Assembly: GCA_965204395.1 (NCBI GenBank)
Contig: OZ241987.1
Span: 2,976,001 to 3,040,000, forward strand
DNA: 64,000 nucleotides
Source: Bin87 sp965204395
GTDB taxonomy: Bacteria > Chloroflexota > Dehalococcoidia > Lucifugimonadales > UBA3495
Reading direction: 5' to 3'
Part shown: in pieces, positions 1 to 8,560 of the stretch
Layout of the letters: every line of letters starts with the position of its first letter
How positions within the stretch are numbered: the stretch's first letter is position 1
Translations under genes and position numbers: made by a program
Notes under the pieces: generated by a model
The model's input: the letters and a program-made list of their open reading frames with translations, nothing else
Told to the model about the DNA's origin: nothing
Database searches by the model: none

Positions 1-1476
1 TTGACACGAATAAACCTCGCAATCGCCGCGGGCGATATAGATGGGCAACCATGGCATATCTCAACCCATGACGTATTGAATCCCGATGCGACCAAATTCC
101 CCAATAGTCCCAGCATTATCTTGGGAAATCCGCCTTTCAAATCCTTCGGTAGGGGAAACGATTACGCAATTACGATCATCAATAGCTACCTGAACAAGTT
201 GAAGCCCGGGGGAATGATCTCCACGATAATGCCTCGAACAATTCTTGGAAATACGGGAGTTCGGGCGAGTGAACTTAGGGCGAACCTACTCGACAAGCTC
301 GAGATTCACGAAATCTGGGAAGCACCTCAGGGGTTTGTACCCCACGCCGGCAGTGAAATCGCCGTGATCAACGCGCGGAAGCGTTTCCCCAACGAAAACT
401 CTCGCACCCCGGCAATCTGGAAGATGCTGGACCCTGACCGAAAGAAATCCGCGATGGTCGACGTCGTTCCGTCTCCGGACGACTGGATCAACGCCAAGCA
501 GTCAAGCATCGAACCACCACTCCTTTTGAAGTTGAGGGCTTCGATTGGGGGCCATCCGGTATTGGCCGACCTTATGAGCGGAGCTTGGATCACAAAAGGC
601 ATAGACCCCGGGTCTGAGGGACGAAAAGATGTGCTAGATCGAGAAGAACCTGGAGCGCTTCGGTATCTTACAGGACGCTCTGGGATGGACCCCTTCAACA
701 TTTCGTGGAGTACCAATCCCCGGTGGATACGGTATGATTCGCCCAATATCGAGCGACCTCGACGTTCACACCAAACGCTATTCACGGGGAGAAAGGTACT
801 CTTGGGGAAGTGGGCTACAGGAGGGCATCCTTGGGTTGTACGCGCAGCAATCGACGAGGACGGCATCTACCCCAGTGAAGATTTCATCGTTATCGCGCCC
901 GAGCCCAAACTGACATGTGAGTTCATTTGCGGGCTGCTCAACAGTGCGTTGATCAACCTCTGGTTAAAGTTGGTGAATCCGTCGCGCACAATTCGGGTTG
1001 AAGCATGCCGCTCGATCCCTGTGCCCATGAACTCCACTGACGAAAGCGTCCAGTCGGTGGTGAGCGCGGTGAAGCGGATCACCGCCTTACGTAAGTATGG
1101 TGCCGCTAAACGTCCAGGCGATCAGGCCTCGAGCCAGCAGGCGGTAGTAGACGCAACGATCGATCTGGACCGTGCGGTGTACGACATGTATGCGATTCCG
1201 GAAACGATTCGCGTGGCGATTGGGAACTACTACAGGTGGTATGACAAACCAAGGCCTGGATTCGATATGGAGTCCGGTGGGGCGGCCGTGCTTGATTTCC
1301 CATCCCCCGCACCTCTTTTCCCAGCGTCGCAGGCCTCCAGGCTCAGGGAATTGCAAGAGTTGGCCGCACTTCGGGACCTATCCGAATCGGAGGCGGACGA
1401 ACTCCGTGCTTTGGCGATGGAATGGCAGCAGGCATACATAGCGCACGACCAGCGAGCTCTCAACGAAAACCAATAG
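1..1476 (+). CDS. N6-adenine DNA methyltransferase / type IIG-like R-M subunit, C-terminal part
   Basis: This is the C-terminal 491 codons of a DNA methyltransferase; the frame is open from base 1, so the true start and SAM-binding motif I lie outside the window. The catalytic motif IV NPPF is at residues 43-46, typical of gamma-class N6-adenine enzymes that flip and methylate adenine. The second half resembles TaqI/Eco57I-type target-recognition regions, with a conserved-looking stretch around residues 310-335. It ends with TAG. An HNH nuclease gene starts 42 bp downstream on the same strand, which suggests a restriction pair, though it could also belong to a BREX- or DISARM-type locus cut by the window edge. 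Confidence 0.8.
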   Translation: MTRINLAIAAGDIDGQPWHISTHDVLNPDATKFPNSPSIILGNPPFKSFGRGNDYAITIINSYLNKLKPGGMISTIMPRTILGNTGVRASELRANLLDKLEIHEIWEAPQGFVPHAGSEIAVINARKRFPNENSRTPAIWKMLDPDRKKSAMVDVVPSPDDWINAKQSSIEPPLLLKLRASIGGHPVLADLMSGAWITKGIDPGSEGRKDVLDREEPGALRYLTGRSGMDPFNISWSTNPRWIRYDSPNIERPRRSHQTLFTGRKVLLGKWATGGHPWVVRAAIDEDGIYPSEDFIVIAPEPKLTCEFICGLLNSALINLWLKLVNPSRTIRVEACRSIPVPMNSTDESVQSVVSAVKRITALRKYGAAKRPGDQASSQQAVVDATIDLDRAVYDMYAIPETIRVAIGNYYRWYDKPRPGFDMESGGAAVLDFPSPAPLFPASQASRLRELQELAALRDLSESEADELRALAMEWQQAYIAHDQRALNENQ

Positions 1477-1518
1477 CCTCTCGTAACTGTCGCCTACGCA
1501 GGCGAAGACAGCGCAAAC

Positions 1519-1947
1519 GTGGCCGTATCCACCGCCACACGGAGGCTCGTCAGCGAGCGAGCGAACGCCCGATGCGAGTATTGCAAAATTCCGGAAGAGG
1601 AATTCGCGGCAGCAACGTGGTTCGTTGCAGAACATATCCGTCCGAAGTCGGAGTTCCGTGATGATGACCCCCTGCGCGACGACCCCCAAAATCTTGCTTG
1701 GGCCTGTCCGAGATGTAATGGCCACAAATTGAGCCGGACACATGCGACTGATCCAGAAACCGGAGAGGTATGCGCTCTGTTCAATCCCAGGGATGAGCGA
1801 TGGGAAGATCATTTTGTGCCACAACCTAGCGGGCACATCGCGGGACGAACTCCAAAGGGACGCGCGACTCGGGCTGCATTGCAATTAGATGCGCCGGAGC
1901 GAGTTTTAAGCCGCAATCTTCTCGTTGCTCGCCAGAGATGGCCTTGA
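1519..1947 (+). CDS. HNH endonuclease
   Basis: A 142-residue protein beginning with GTG. It shows a zinc-type HNH nuclease layout: CEYC at residues 19-22, EH at 38-39 (catalytic His), N58 and the second cysteine pair CPRC at 63-66 followed by NGHK at 67-70. Such small HNH enzymes cut DNA with a beta-beta-alpha-metal fold. It lies just downstream of the methyltransferase in the same direction, so it may be the nuclease partner of that modification enzyme; the pairing is inferred from position only. Confidence 0.85.
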   Translation: MAVSTATRRLVSERANARCEYCKIPEEEFAAATWFVAEHIRPKSEFRDDDPLRDDPQNLAWACPRCNGHKLSRTHATDPETGEVCALFNPRDERWEDHFVPQPSGHIAGRTPKGRATRAALQLDAPERVLSRNLLVARQRWP

Positions 1948-2274
1948 GCCAGTCCAGCGAAAGACCGCCGAACACAACATTGGGTTCCGTTTAAAATCAG
2001 TTGACGAACCTGATGCCATCTGTAGCATCAGAGTGAAGTCCTAGCCGGCCAACAGGCCATACTCCTACGCAGCCATGGGCGTTCCGTCCATTTGGCGAAG
2101 CGCTTTTTCTATTGCAAGTCCGTTGCTGTTGTCAATTTGTTGACGGTATGTTGCCAATTGGGTACCATATAAACGCAAGCGCGGAGTGGTCGGAGAACGT
2201 CGTCCAGCTTAGAGGATAGACGCCGGACATAGCCGCGTTTCGCGCTTTTAACGAGCCCAGGCGTGCTACATCAA
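1948..2274. other. Intergenic gap between convergent genes
   Basis: The 327 bases between the HNH gene and the oppositely oriented DUF3800 gene hold no ORF with recognisable features on either strand. No clear terminator with a T-run was seen. Confidence 0.5.
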
Positions 2275-3087
2275 TCACCAGCGCCCCCGATCCACCGAAA
2301 ATAATGACGGCGCGTCCCATTCCCTAGCCGATTCTCCATTGGCAAGGAACCGCTCGCCAGGCAGAAGCCCGAGCCTGCTTTTGACGAAATTGACCATCTC
2401 GCGCTTATCGTCAGCCCGTTTTGATGACGCATCGTAAAAACCGTTGTCGTCTTTCCAATCGAACTGAATACATCCCAGGAGCATGTCCACTATTTGCAGA
2501 TAGACCGACATATCAGATGTAGCCCGCAAACATCCCTTCACCTGCGGCACCGAGCAGAGCACGTCCTCCAAAACCACCGATGAGTTGCTCGGTTGGCCTT
2601 GCAAGTCCACAATGGCGAATACGCTCCGGTCAAGTCGTCGTTCGAGCAAATCACGCGTGAGATGCACGTATGCGCTCCAGACGTCTCCGTGCCAACGATC
2701 AAGACTGTAATCGGGCGCACGACGATCCAATATCATCGCGTGAAACCGCAACTCGGGGAACGTGAAGTAAATGTTGAGGAGATCGATGTACTGCTGGATA
2801 TTGAATCGCGATGCTTCAGTGAATTTGTACTCGTGATGGCTGGTCGAGTGCATCAGAATATCGACCTCTTTCAACGTCGGGTTACGACCTTGCTGCTGGA
2901 TGTCCTGGCGAATTTGTCGCCGCTCCGCCATACGGCCCGATTTGAAGTTGAAATGTCGTCGATACAATGCATCGGTAATGTCTTTGGTTTCAGGAACGAC
3001 CAGCGCGGCGATGCCGAAGAGCGGTTGTCGCCTGGTTGAACCGGACAGCACCCCAGTCTCGTCAATGAATACGGGGCAGACCTCCAT
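2275..3087 (-). CDS. DUF3800 domain protein
   Basis: About 270 residues from the preferred start at 3087; an upstream start at 3147 is open but would overlap a 10-bp hairpin that follows the neighbouring gene. The N-terminal FIDETG, the central LDRRAP and IVDLQ segments and the C-terminal VYLQIVDMLLG helix give the acidic-residue spacing of DUF3800, a family with an RNase H-like fold often found near mobile and defence genes. The biochemical role is unknown. The gene ends with TGA. Confidence 0.75.
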   Translation of the reverse strand: MEVCPVFIDETGVLSGSTRRQPLFGIAALVVPETKDITDALYRRHFNFKSGRMAERRQIRQDIQQQGRNPTLKEVDILMHSTSHHEYKFTEASRFNIQQYIDLLNIYFTFPELRFHAMILDRRAPDYSLDRWHGDVWSAYVHLTRDLLERRLDRSVFAIVDLQGQPSNSSVVLEDVLCSVPQVKGCLRATSDMSVYLQIVDMLLGCIQFDWKDDNGFYDASSKRADDKREMVNFVKSRLGLLPGERFLANGESAREWDAPSLFSVDRGRW

Positions 3088-3109
3088 AGCGCTGGTTGGT
3101 AGATGCGTC

Positions 3110-3140
3110 GGGCGGCTCGGGCCCCAAAGTCGAGCCGCCC
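3110..3140 (-). terminator. Hairpin between the NHL selenoprotein candidate and the DUF3800 gene
   Basis: A perfect 10-bp stem (GGGCGGCTCG with CGAGCCGCCC) with an 11-nt loop starts 8 bases after the stop codon of the NHL gene. No T-run follows, so it may be a weak terminator or an RNA-stabilising stem. Confidence 0.55.
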
Positions 3141-3147
3141 CCTCCAA

Positions 3148-4668
3148 TTACAACCCCGTAATCTCCAGCGTACGCACCTCGTCGGCCTCGAAGTCCGCGA
3201 TGCGGATGGCGTGATTGTTGGTGTCCGCGATGTAGAGCAACGGCTGGCGTCCATTCTCAAAAACGGCGAAGCTCAACCCGCTGGGCTCGCTGAATGTAGC
3301 CAGCTTGCCCGCCCCGTCGTGCAGACCCATCGCGCCGGAACCCAGCACGGTCTGCACCGAGCGCGTCAGCGGCAGCACCTTCTTGATCTTGTGGTTGTAG
3401 GTGTCGGCGATGAACAGCTCGCCCTCGTACCATTCGATGCCGATGGGGTGCTGCAACCGGACGTGGTGCTCCACGCCGTCCCGGTCCCCGAAGGCGAACA
3501 GGTCGATCCCCACCAGCGTCGCCACCCGGCCGGTCACCGGATCAATACCGGCGCTGCGTACGCTGCTGGTCTCAGAGTCCGCGAAGTACAGGATGTCCGC
3601 GTCGCCCCGGTCTTTGCCCACCACGATGCCGCTGGGCTGCGCCAGGGTCGCCTGCGCCAGCGGTCCGTTATCGATGTTCTCGCCCCCCGTCCCGGCGTGG
3701 GGACACACCGTACCGTCGGCCAGCGACAGCCGCCAAAGCTGGTGGGTGCCGGCCATCGCGATGTACAGGTTGCCCTCATGATGCGCTAGATCCCACGGAC
3801 TGCTCAGGGCGATCTGCGTTCCCGGGCCGGACGCCCGCCGGTCGTGCCCCTGCTGCCCGGTGCCGGCGATGGTGTCCACCGTGGCCGCGCCAAGATTCAC
3901 CCTGCGGATGGCGTGGTTCTCGGTGTCGGCCACGTACAGCGTGTCGCCCACCAACTCCATTCCTTGCGGATGGTTGAAAGCGGCGCTGGCGTAGTCGCCG
4001 TCCGCGAACGCCTCCGCTCCCGAACCAACCACAGCCTGGACTTGCCCGTCAAGATTGGTAATGACGATGCGGTTGTGATTGGTGTCGGCGATGAACAGGC
4101 GGTTGCCCGCGCCGTCGGCCAGCACCTTGCCAGGAAAGGCCAACGCGGTCTCCTCCACCGCCTCCGGCGTGAGGCCCAGGTCGCGGCGGTCGATCAACCC
4201 CTGCTCGTCAAACTCCGCGACCATCCGCCCGATCAGATCATCAAAAGCCTCGTAGGGCAGTTCGCCCTCATGCTTGCCGATCACCTTCCCCTCTGGATCG
4301 ACGAACATCAGCGTGGGCCAGGCGCGGCAGGCGTACTGCCGCCACACCTCGAACTCCGCGTCGTTGACGATGGGATGCTTCAGTTCGTAGCGCTGGGCCG
4401 CCAGAAGCACGTTGTCGGCGTACTTCTCATTGGGGAACTTGGCGGAATGCACCCCGATGACCACCAACTCATCCGCGTACTTCTCTTCCATTTTCCGCAA
4501 CTGCGGAAACACGTGCACGCAGTTGATTCAACAGTAGGTCCAGAAATCCAGGATGACCACCTTGCCCCGCAGGTCGGCCATGCTCAGGGGCCGGTCGGTG
4601 TTGATCCATTCGACGCTGTCAGGGAAGTCCGGCGCGTTCACGGTGCCGGCAAAAGATCGGGTGGCCAT
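3148..4668 (-). CDS. Thioredoxin-like/NHL-repeat protein (NHLRC2-type), candidate selenoprotein
   Basis: The gene starts at ATG 4668, with GGAGG about 7 bases upstream, and reads 506 codons with one in-frame UGA at codon 47 (4528-4530). Residues 1-150 form a thioredoxin-like domain and residues from about 160 onward contain several NHL beta-propeller repeats (FIADTNHNRI, YVADTENHAIR and similar). Known NHLRC2-type proteins carry FWTYCCINC at the redox site; here it reads FWTYC-UGA-INC, so UGA stands exactly where the first cysteine of the CxxC pair belongs. A hairpin suited to a bacterial SECIS lies 18 nt after the UGA. If UGA stops translation, a useless 46-residue peptide results. Both sides of the UGA match the family well, which argues for selenocysteine insertion rather than decay. 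A simple Cys codon (UGU/UGC) to UGA substitution is the alternative. Confidence 0.8.
4492..4509 (-). promoter_or_regulatory. SECIS-like hairpin downstream of the in-frame UGA
   Basis: In the mRNA sense a perfect 7-bp stem (TTTCCGC with GCGGAAA) closes a 4-nt loop AGTT. It begins 19 nt after the UGA, and the loop has GU at positions 2-3. Bacterial SECIS elements bound by SelB sit in the coding region just after UGA and favour a small apical loop with an early G. A competing 7-bp pairing (AACTGCG with CGCAGTT) overlaps it. Confidence 0.65.
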
Positions 4669-4712
4669 GTTGGAGCCTCCGGGGTTTGGTGTGAGAATTG
4701 GTGAGTGAGGCG

Positions 4713-5543
4713 CTAATCGCCGCGCTGCTGGCGCACTTCACGGGCGCGGTCGATAATGCGCTGGACGTCGGCGACGGTTCGCTCCCGATAATCGGGCTGC
4801 TCCGACAGCAGGGGCTGCCGACGGGTCAATCGGTACACCTGATCCCCTGCGTATTGAGTGTAGATATCGGGCGGGATGTTGAATTGGAACTGGCGCAGGT
4901 TCGGGTCAACGTCCCGGACGCGCCCCAGCAGATCCCCAATATTGTGGGTGCGCTGGTAGCGCGCGCTGTGGGCTTCCAGCAGGGCTTTCATCGCGTGTTC
5001 CAGCGCGTTTTGAGCCTGCTGACCGATTAGCAGGTCAATGCGGCCCAAGTCGATCATGTCCTCAAAAGCAGTCAGGTGCGCTTCGGCGTGACGCAGCCGC
5101 TCATCATAGGGCGTCCAGTCGTATTCGTACTCGGTTTCCCCGTCGTCGGCGTCGCGGTTGTGGTATTCCTCCGGGTTCTGCGTCATGATTACACCGTCGA
5201 ACAGGGCTTGGGTAGCGACGTGGTTGACGTACCGCTTCCCTTCGCTGAACTCTTGCTCTGAGAACCACACCAGCTGAACCGGCACTCGACGCCCGTAGTT
5301 TGCCCGGACGATACCTTCAGTCCACTCCGCAACCGAACCCTTGTATTCGCCGTCGGGTTCTTCCGTCTGCACCACCATGATGTCAATATCGGAGCGACGT
5401 TCTTCGTAGTCGCCCCGGGCCCGGGAACCGAACAGGATGGTGGCCAGCGGCTGCTCCCGCTCATGCACCGCTCGCGCGACGCTGAGCGCGCGCGGGTCGC
5501 AGGCAGCGACGGCAGTCGCATCATTCCGATCGGTTGCAGTCAT
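4713..5543 (-). CDS. MNT nucleotidyltransferase fused to HEPN domain
   Basis: The 276-residue protein is read from ATG 5543 (a longer open frame to 5693 lacks family similarity). The N-terminal half is a minimal nucleotidyltransferase with GSRARGD (G39-S40) and SDID (D52, D54). The C-terminal half is an alpha-helical HEPN-like domain with an R-x4-H pattern in ARYQRTHN. In split MntA-HepT systems the NTase AMPylates and silences the HEPN RNase; a fusion places both activities in one chain. It lies between the selenoprotein candidate and a sugar-binding-like gene, with no separate partner gene. Confidence 0.75.
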   Translation of the reverse strand: MTATDRNDATAVAACDPRALSVARAVHEREQPLATILFGSRARGDYEERRSDIDIMVVQTEEPDGEYKGSVAEWTEGIVRANYGRRVPVQLVWFSEQEFSEGKRYVNHVATQALFDGVIMTQNPEEYHNRDADDGETEYEYDWTPYDERLRHAEAHLTAFEDMIDLGRIDLLIGQQAQNALEHAMKALLEAHSARYQRTHNIGDLLGRVRDVDPNLRQFQFNIPPDIYTQYAGDQVYRLTRRQPLLSEQPDYRERTVADVQRIIDRAREVRQQRGD

Positions 5544-5607
5544 GGGTGAATCATCATGCCAACCCTGATGTAACAGGGCTGGCGCATTTTTAACCCGAGT
5601 CCGCCTA

Positions 5608-6132
5608 CTACTGCGGCGGCTGCGACTCGAACGCCAGGGTGGCGTAGCGCATGAAGATGGACCCCACGGGCTCGCCCAGCGGCGCGTTGGCAACCAGCAC
5701 CGCGATGACGTGCTCCTGCCCCGGCTGTCCCGGCTCCTCCACCAGGACGCGCTTTGCGGTGTTGTTGCCGGTCACCACGCCGATGTTGCGGTCAATCTTG
5801 CCGTCGACGAATATCTCGCCGTAGTTGTCAACGTTGGTCTCAAACCAGACGCGGCAGGTGTTCACGTCCTGGCCCTTTACCGTCTCCGGCATGGTGAACC
5901 GCAGGCGATACCAGGCAAAGGTGAAACCAACTGAATAGCGCTTCTGAAAGTCCGCGCCGCTCTCCCAGCCGGAGTCGTCGTAGTCGGGCAGCCGCGCGTT
6001 GCTGCCCAGCTTCTCGGCGACCAGGCCCTGGTTGGGCTCTCCGGGTTCCAGACCCTGCGCCACGCGCCAGCCGTCCGACTTGATGACGGCCAGATCCGCT
6101 TTCTGTTCTAGGTCAAGTGCTACTCGGGGCAT
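5608..6132 (-). CDS. Galactose-binding-like beta-sandwich protein
   Basis: A 174-residue protein starting at ATG 6132, with AGGAG 7 bases upstream. The middle part (roughly residues 55-160), with a DDSGW segment, a YRLRF strand, a DNYGEIFVDGK segment and a hydrophobic strand near VIAVLVANAPLG, resembles the jelly-roll domain found at the N terminus of family 2 glycosidases. No glycosidase catalytic domain follows. No signal peptide is apparent. Function unknown; carbohydrate binding is inferred. Confidence 0.55.
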   Translation of the reverse strand: MPRVALDLEQKADLAVIKSDGWRVAQGLEPGEPNQGLVAEKLGSNARLPDYDDSGWESGADFQKRYSVGFTFAWYRLRFTMPETVKGQDVNTCRVWFETNVDNYGEIFVDGKIDRNIGVVTGNNTAKRVLVEEPGQPGQEHVIAVLVANAPLGEPVGSIFMRYATLAFESQPPQ

Positions 6133-6305
6133 GGGAATACTCCTAATCTCGATGATACGCGGCATTATACGGTATTCCCGAAGCCCGGTGCCGGTTGTGC
6201 GTAAACAGCACCGTGAGCGAGCATTGGTATGCAGGGTTGCACCGAATTTGTGCGCAAGAAGAGATCCCTATTGGTGTCGGATGATAAGGCGAAAGCGGGA
6301 GAATG

Positions 6306-6614
6306 ATGCGAGTACCTCAATGCGTAAAGACATCTATCGTAACGGCATGGCCGTGGCTAAAAGCCGTATTGACGATAGCCATAGCGAGCGCGTTGCTCGC
6401 AGCAGGTTTTCTACCGTGGACAACCGAGTACGTCACCCAAATACAGGGTTCCGTGTTGTATGAGTGCCAGCCGGAGATACAGTTGGGAGCGGCTGCCTTC
6501 GCTGGTTTCGCATTTGCCGTCCTCCTATACTTCGGAGGTACAGGACCAAGGTTAGTCGCAACAATAGTGATGGCACTTATCGTGATGGGGGCGGTCATAC
6601 GGCCGCGGGAGTGA
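6306..6614 (+). CDS. Small three-segment membrane protein
   Basis: A 102-residue hydrophobic protein with three likely membrane helices (about residues 20-38, 60-80 and 83-97). No family was recognised. The start could also be one codon upstream. Coding status rests on its hydrophobic pattern and length. Confidence 0.45.
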   Translation: MRVPQCVKTSIVTAWPWLKAVLTIAIASALLAAGFLPWTTEYVTQIQGSVLYECQPEIQLGAAAFAGFAFAVLLYFGGTGPRLVATIVMALIVMGAVIRPRE

Positions 6615-6858
6615 TTGTGCCTGTGGAGTAGGATTGTTCAAGTAGGCGAAAAAGAGGATGAACCGTGACGAATCCCGTAATTACCAACAGAACAGCCCCA
6701 TGAGCTGAATCTCATGCACGACGCTACGTGGCAGCCGGGAACATAACGCGCTCCGGAACTTGACCAAGCACTCATTGACGACATAGAACGAACCGCCGGA
6801 CACACTGTCGGTGAACGCTCCCAGCACCACGACCCACACAACCGGGAACGGAGGACAA

Positions 6859-7131
6859 ATGAGCCAACCCATACCAACAACGCCCGAAGAGGCGGCCCAC
6901 ATCTCGGCCCAGATGGACGAGTACGAAGCCATCTCGACGCGCCTGCGAGCCGAAACTGAAGGCATGAGCCTACAGCATCCCCGCCAGTGGGCGGGCATGA
7001 ACTCCGATCAGAAACTCACCCTGGCCGACACCCTGCCGGAACTGCTGGCAAAACTCAGGTCAGAAGGCGAACTCCAACGTACGGTCGCAGTGCTGTACCT
7101 GGACCCCGACCCGCCGGAGATGATCCTGTGA
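6859..7131 (+). CDS. Small hypothetical protein upstream of retropepsin-like gene
   Basis: A 90-residue, mostly helical, acidic protein. ATG 6859 is preceded by GGAGGAC at good spacing, which decides against the upstream in-frame ATG at 6811. Its stop codon overlaps the GTG start of the next gene, so the two are translationally coupled. No family recognised. The pairing is reminiscent of two-gene toxin-antitoxin units but nothing shows that. Confidence 0.6.
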   Translation: MSQPIPTTPEEAAHISAQMDEYEAISTRLRAETEGMSLQHPRQWAGMNSDQKLTLADTLPELLAKLRSEGELQRTVAVLYLDPDPPEMIL

Positions 7132-7541
7132 TCAACGGTTACTACAGCGGTCGCCGGCCGATGATGAGAACCCACATGACGCTGCCCAGACTGAGCATTG
7201 AGGGGCAGATCGACATTCTGGTCGACACGGGCGCCCAGGTCACGTGCATCCTCGGGGCCGACGTCGACGTGCTGGAGGTGCCATACGAAACCCTCGCCCA
7301 ACCAGCGACGCTCCACGGCGTGGGCGGCGCCACCGTCATGTACCGGGAGCCGGCGATCCTCACGTTCCGGGATTCGGAAAACGGCCGGCTCTACCGTTAC
7401 CGCACCGACGTCAGAATCGGAGCCCGAACTCGATCCGGCAGCAACCTGCCGTCCCTGCTGGGACAAGACATCCTCCAGAACTGGAGCCTGCTCCACGAAC
7501 CGGCGACGGGCAGGCTCGAAGCCATTCCACTCACCGGTTGA
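7128..7541 (+). CDS. Retropepsin-like aspartic protease
   Basis: A 137-residue protein starting at GTG 7128, overlapping the stop of the preceding gene (GTGA). It contains LVDTGAQVTCI near residues 29-39, the DTGA active-site motif of single-domain retropepsins that act as dimers, followed by a flap-like region (HGVGGATV) and a C-terminal LLGQDIL segment resembling the conserved LLGxDxL of the family. Cytosolic; the substrate is unknown. Its upstream partner is the most likely functional associate. Confidence 0.75.
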   Translation: MINGYYSGRRPMMRTHMTLPRLSIEGQIDILVDTGAQVTCILGADVDVLEVPYETLAQPATLHGVGGATVMYREPAILTFRDSENGRLYRYRTDVRIGARTRSGSNLPSLLGQDILQNWSLLHEPATGRLEAIPLTG

Positions 7542-8560
7542 CGCCCATACAACGGGAACCCAACTGCTGATAATTCGGGACGCCATCAGGGCTACGGCCC
7601 ACAGCTGGCCAGCACCAGAGACACCGACGCCTCCAACCAACACGTCCGCCGTGCCAGCAGACGTTACCGTTTTCGAAGACCCCAGCGACCAATCTCTGCG
7701 GTTTTCGTAGCGCGAACCCCTACTCGAACAATCCTACTGTCGAGGAGAAACTTGGGGCATGGACTACCGCAGGACTACTGGCTTTTCCACTGTTAGCGGC
7801 GGTGGCCACCAAAGCAGCCAAAATAGCGTCCGAGAAAGAAGACGATACCAGTATAGGCGGCAAATTCAAGGACTCGTTCAACAACGCCATGCGCGCCGAA
7901 AACATCGCAGAGTTACTTCTGTGGACCATCGCATGGGCGTCGGGAGGATTCGGGGCATTCCTGCCAACCAAGGCTGTCGAAATATGGTGAATGCGACGGA
8001 CATTTGAAGCCCGCCCCATGCTCGACACCATGACACTTCCCCCTTGCCCTCACCATCCATCCATCCTTACGATTTAACCAATTATCCAGCGTCCAAATCC
8101 CCGAGTCGTCCAATATCCAACTCCAGGCGCCACTCCCCCAAATCCTCTCACCAACCCGCCAATACCGCTAAAACCGCCGCCAAAACCTTTCCATCGGCCC
8201 CCATTCAGCCCCACGACCCGCCCCATGCACTACTTGAATTAGCGGAAATGAGAGGAAATGAGCGGGAAATCGACCTTTCCGTCCTTTCACCACGCAATTA
8301 CAAAGCGGATACGCGTGAGACCAGGGCCATTCCAAAGTTACGTGATCTTCTGGCATCCGCTCGTCCTGAGCCTGTCGAAGGACGCGCTCGTGGTTCGACA
8401 GGCTCACCATGAGCGGGACGCATGGAGACTTTGAAAAGGCCCTGGCGTGAGCCGTTCCCCCGTTGCCCGGCGCTGGGCCCACGTATAAAATGACCCGGCG
8501 TTGTCATCTTGTCCAGACTCTGGAATGACCAACGACCAAACCAACCTGGAGAGTGCATCG
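7542..8560. other. Gene-poor stretch with a possible small membrane ORF and a palindrome
   Basis: About 1 kb without a confident gene. A plus-strand frame ending at 7990 has two hydrophobic segments (LLAFPLLAAVA; LLLWTIAWASGGFGAFL) but no clear start. The rest shows AC-rich low-complexity sequence (8040-8230) and the palindrome at 8368-8405. Confidence 0.4.
8368..8405. repeat. REP-like palindrome
   Basis: GAGCCTGTCGAA and TTCGACAGGCTC form a perfect 12-bp inverted repeat around a 14-nt centre. It is of the intergenic REP type and lies upstream of the methanethiol oxidase gene. Confidence 0.6.

Noticed and set aside
3148..4518. The NHL protein as a shorter gene starting at GTG 4518
   Set aside because: That start has no ribosome site and would drop the conserved N-terminal half of the thioredoxin domain, which is coded in frame upstream.
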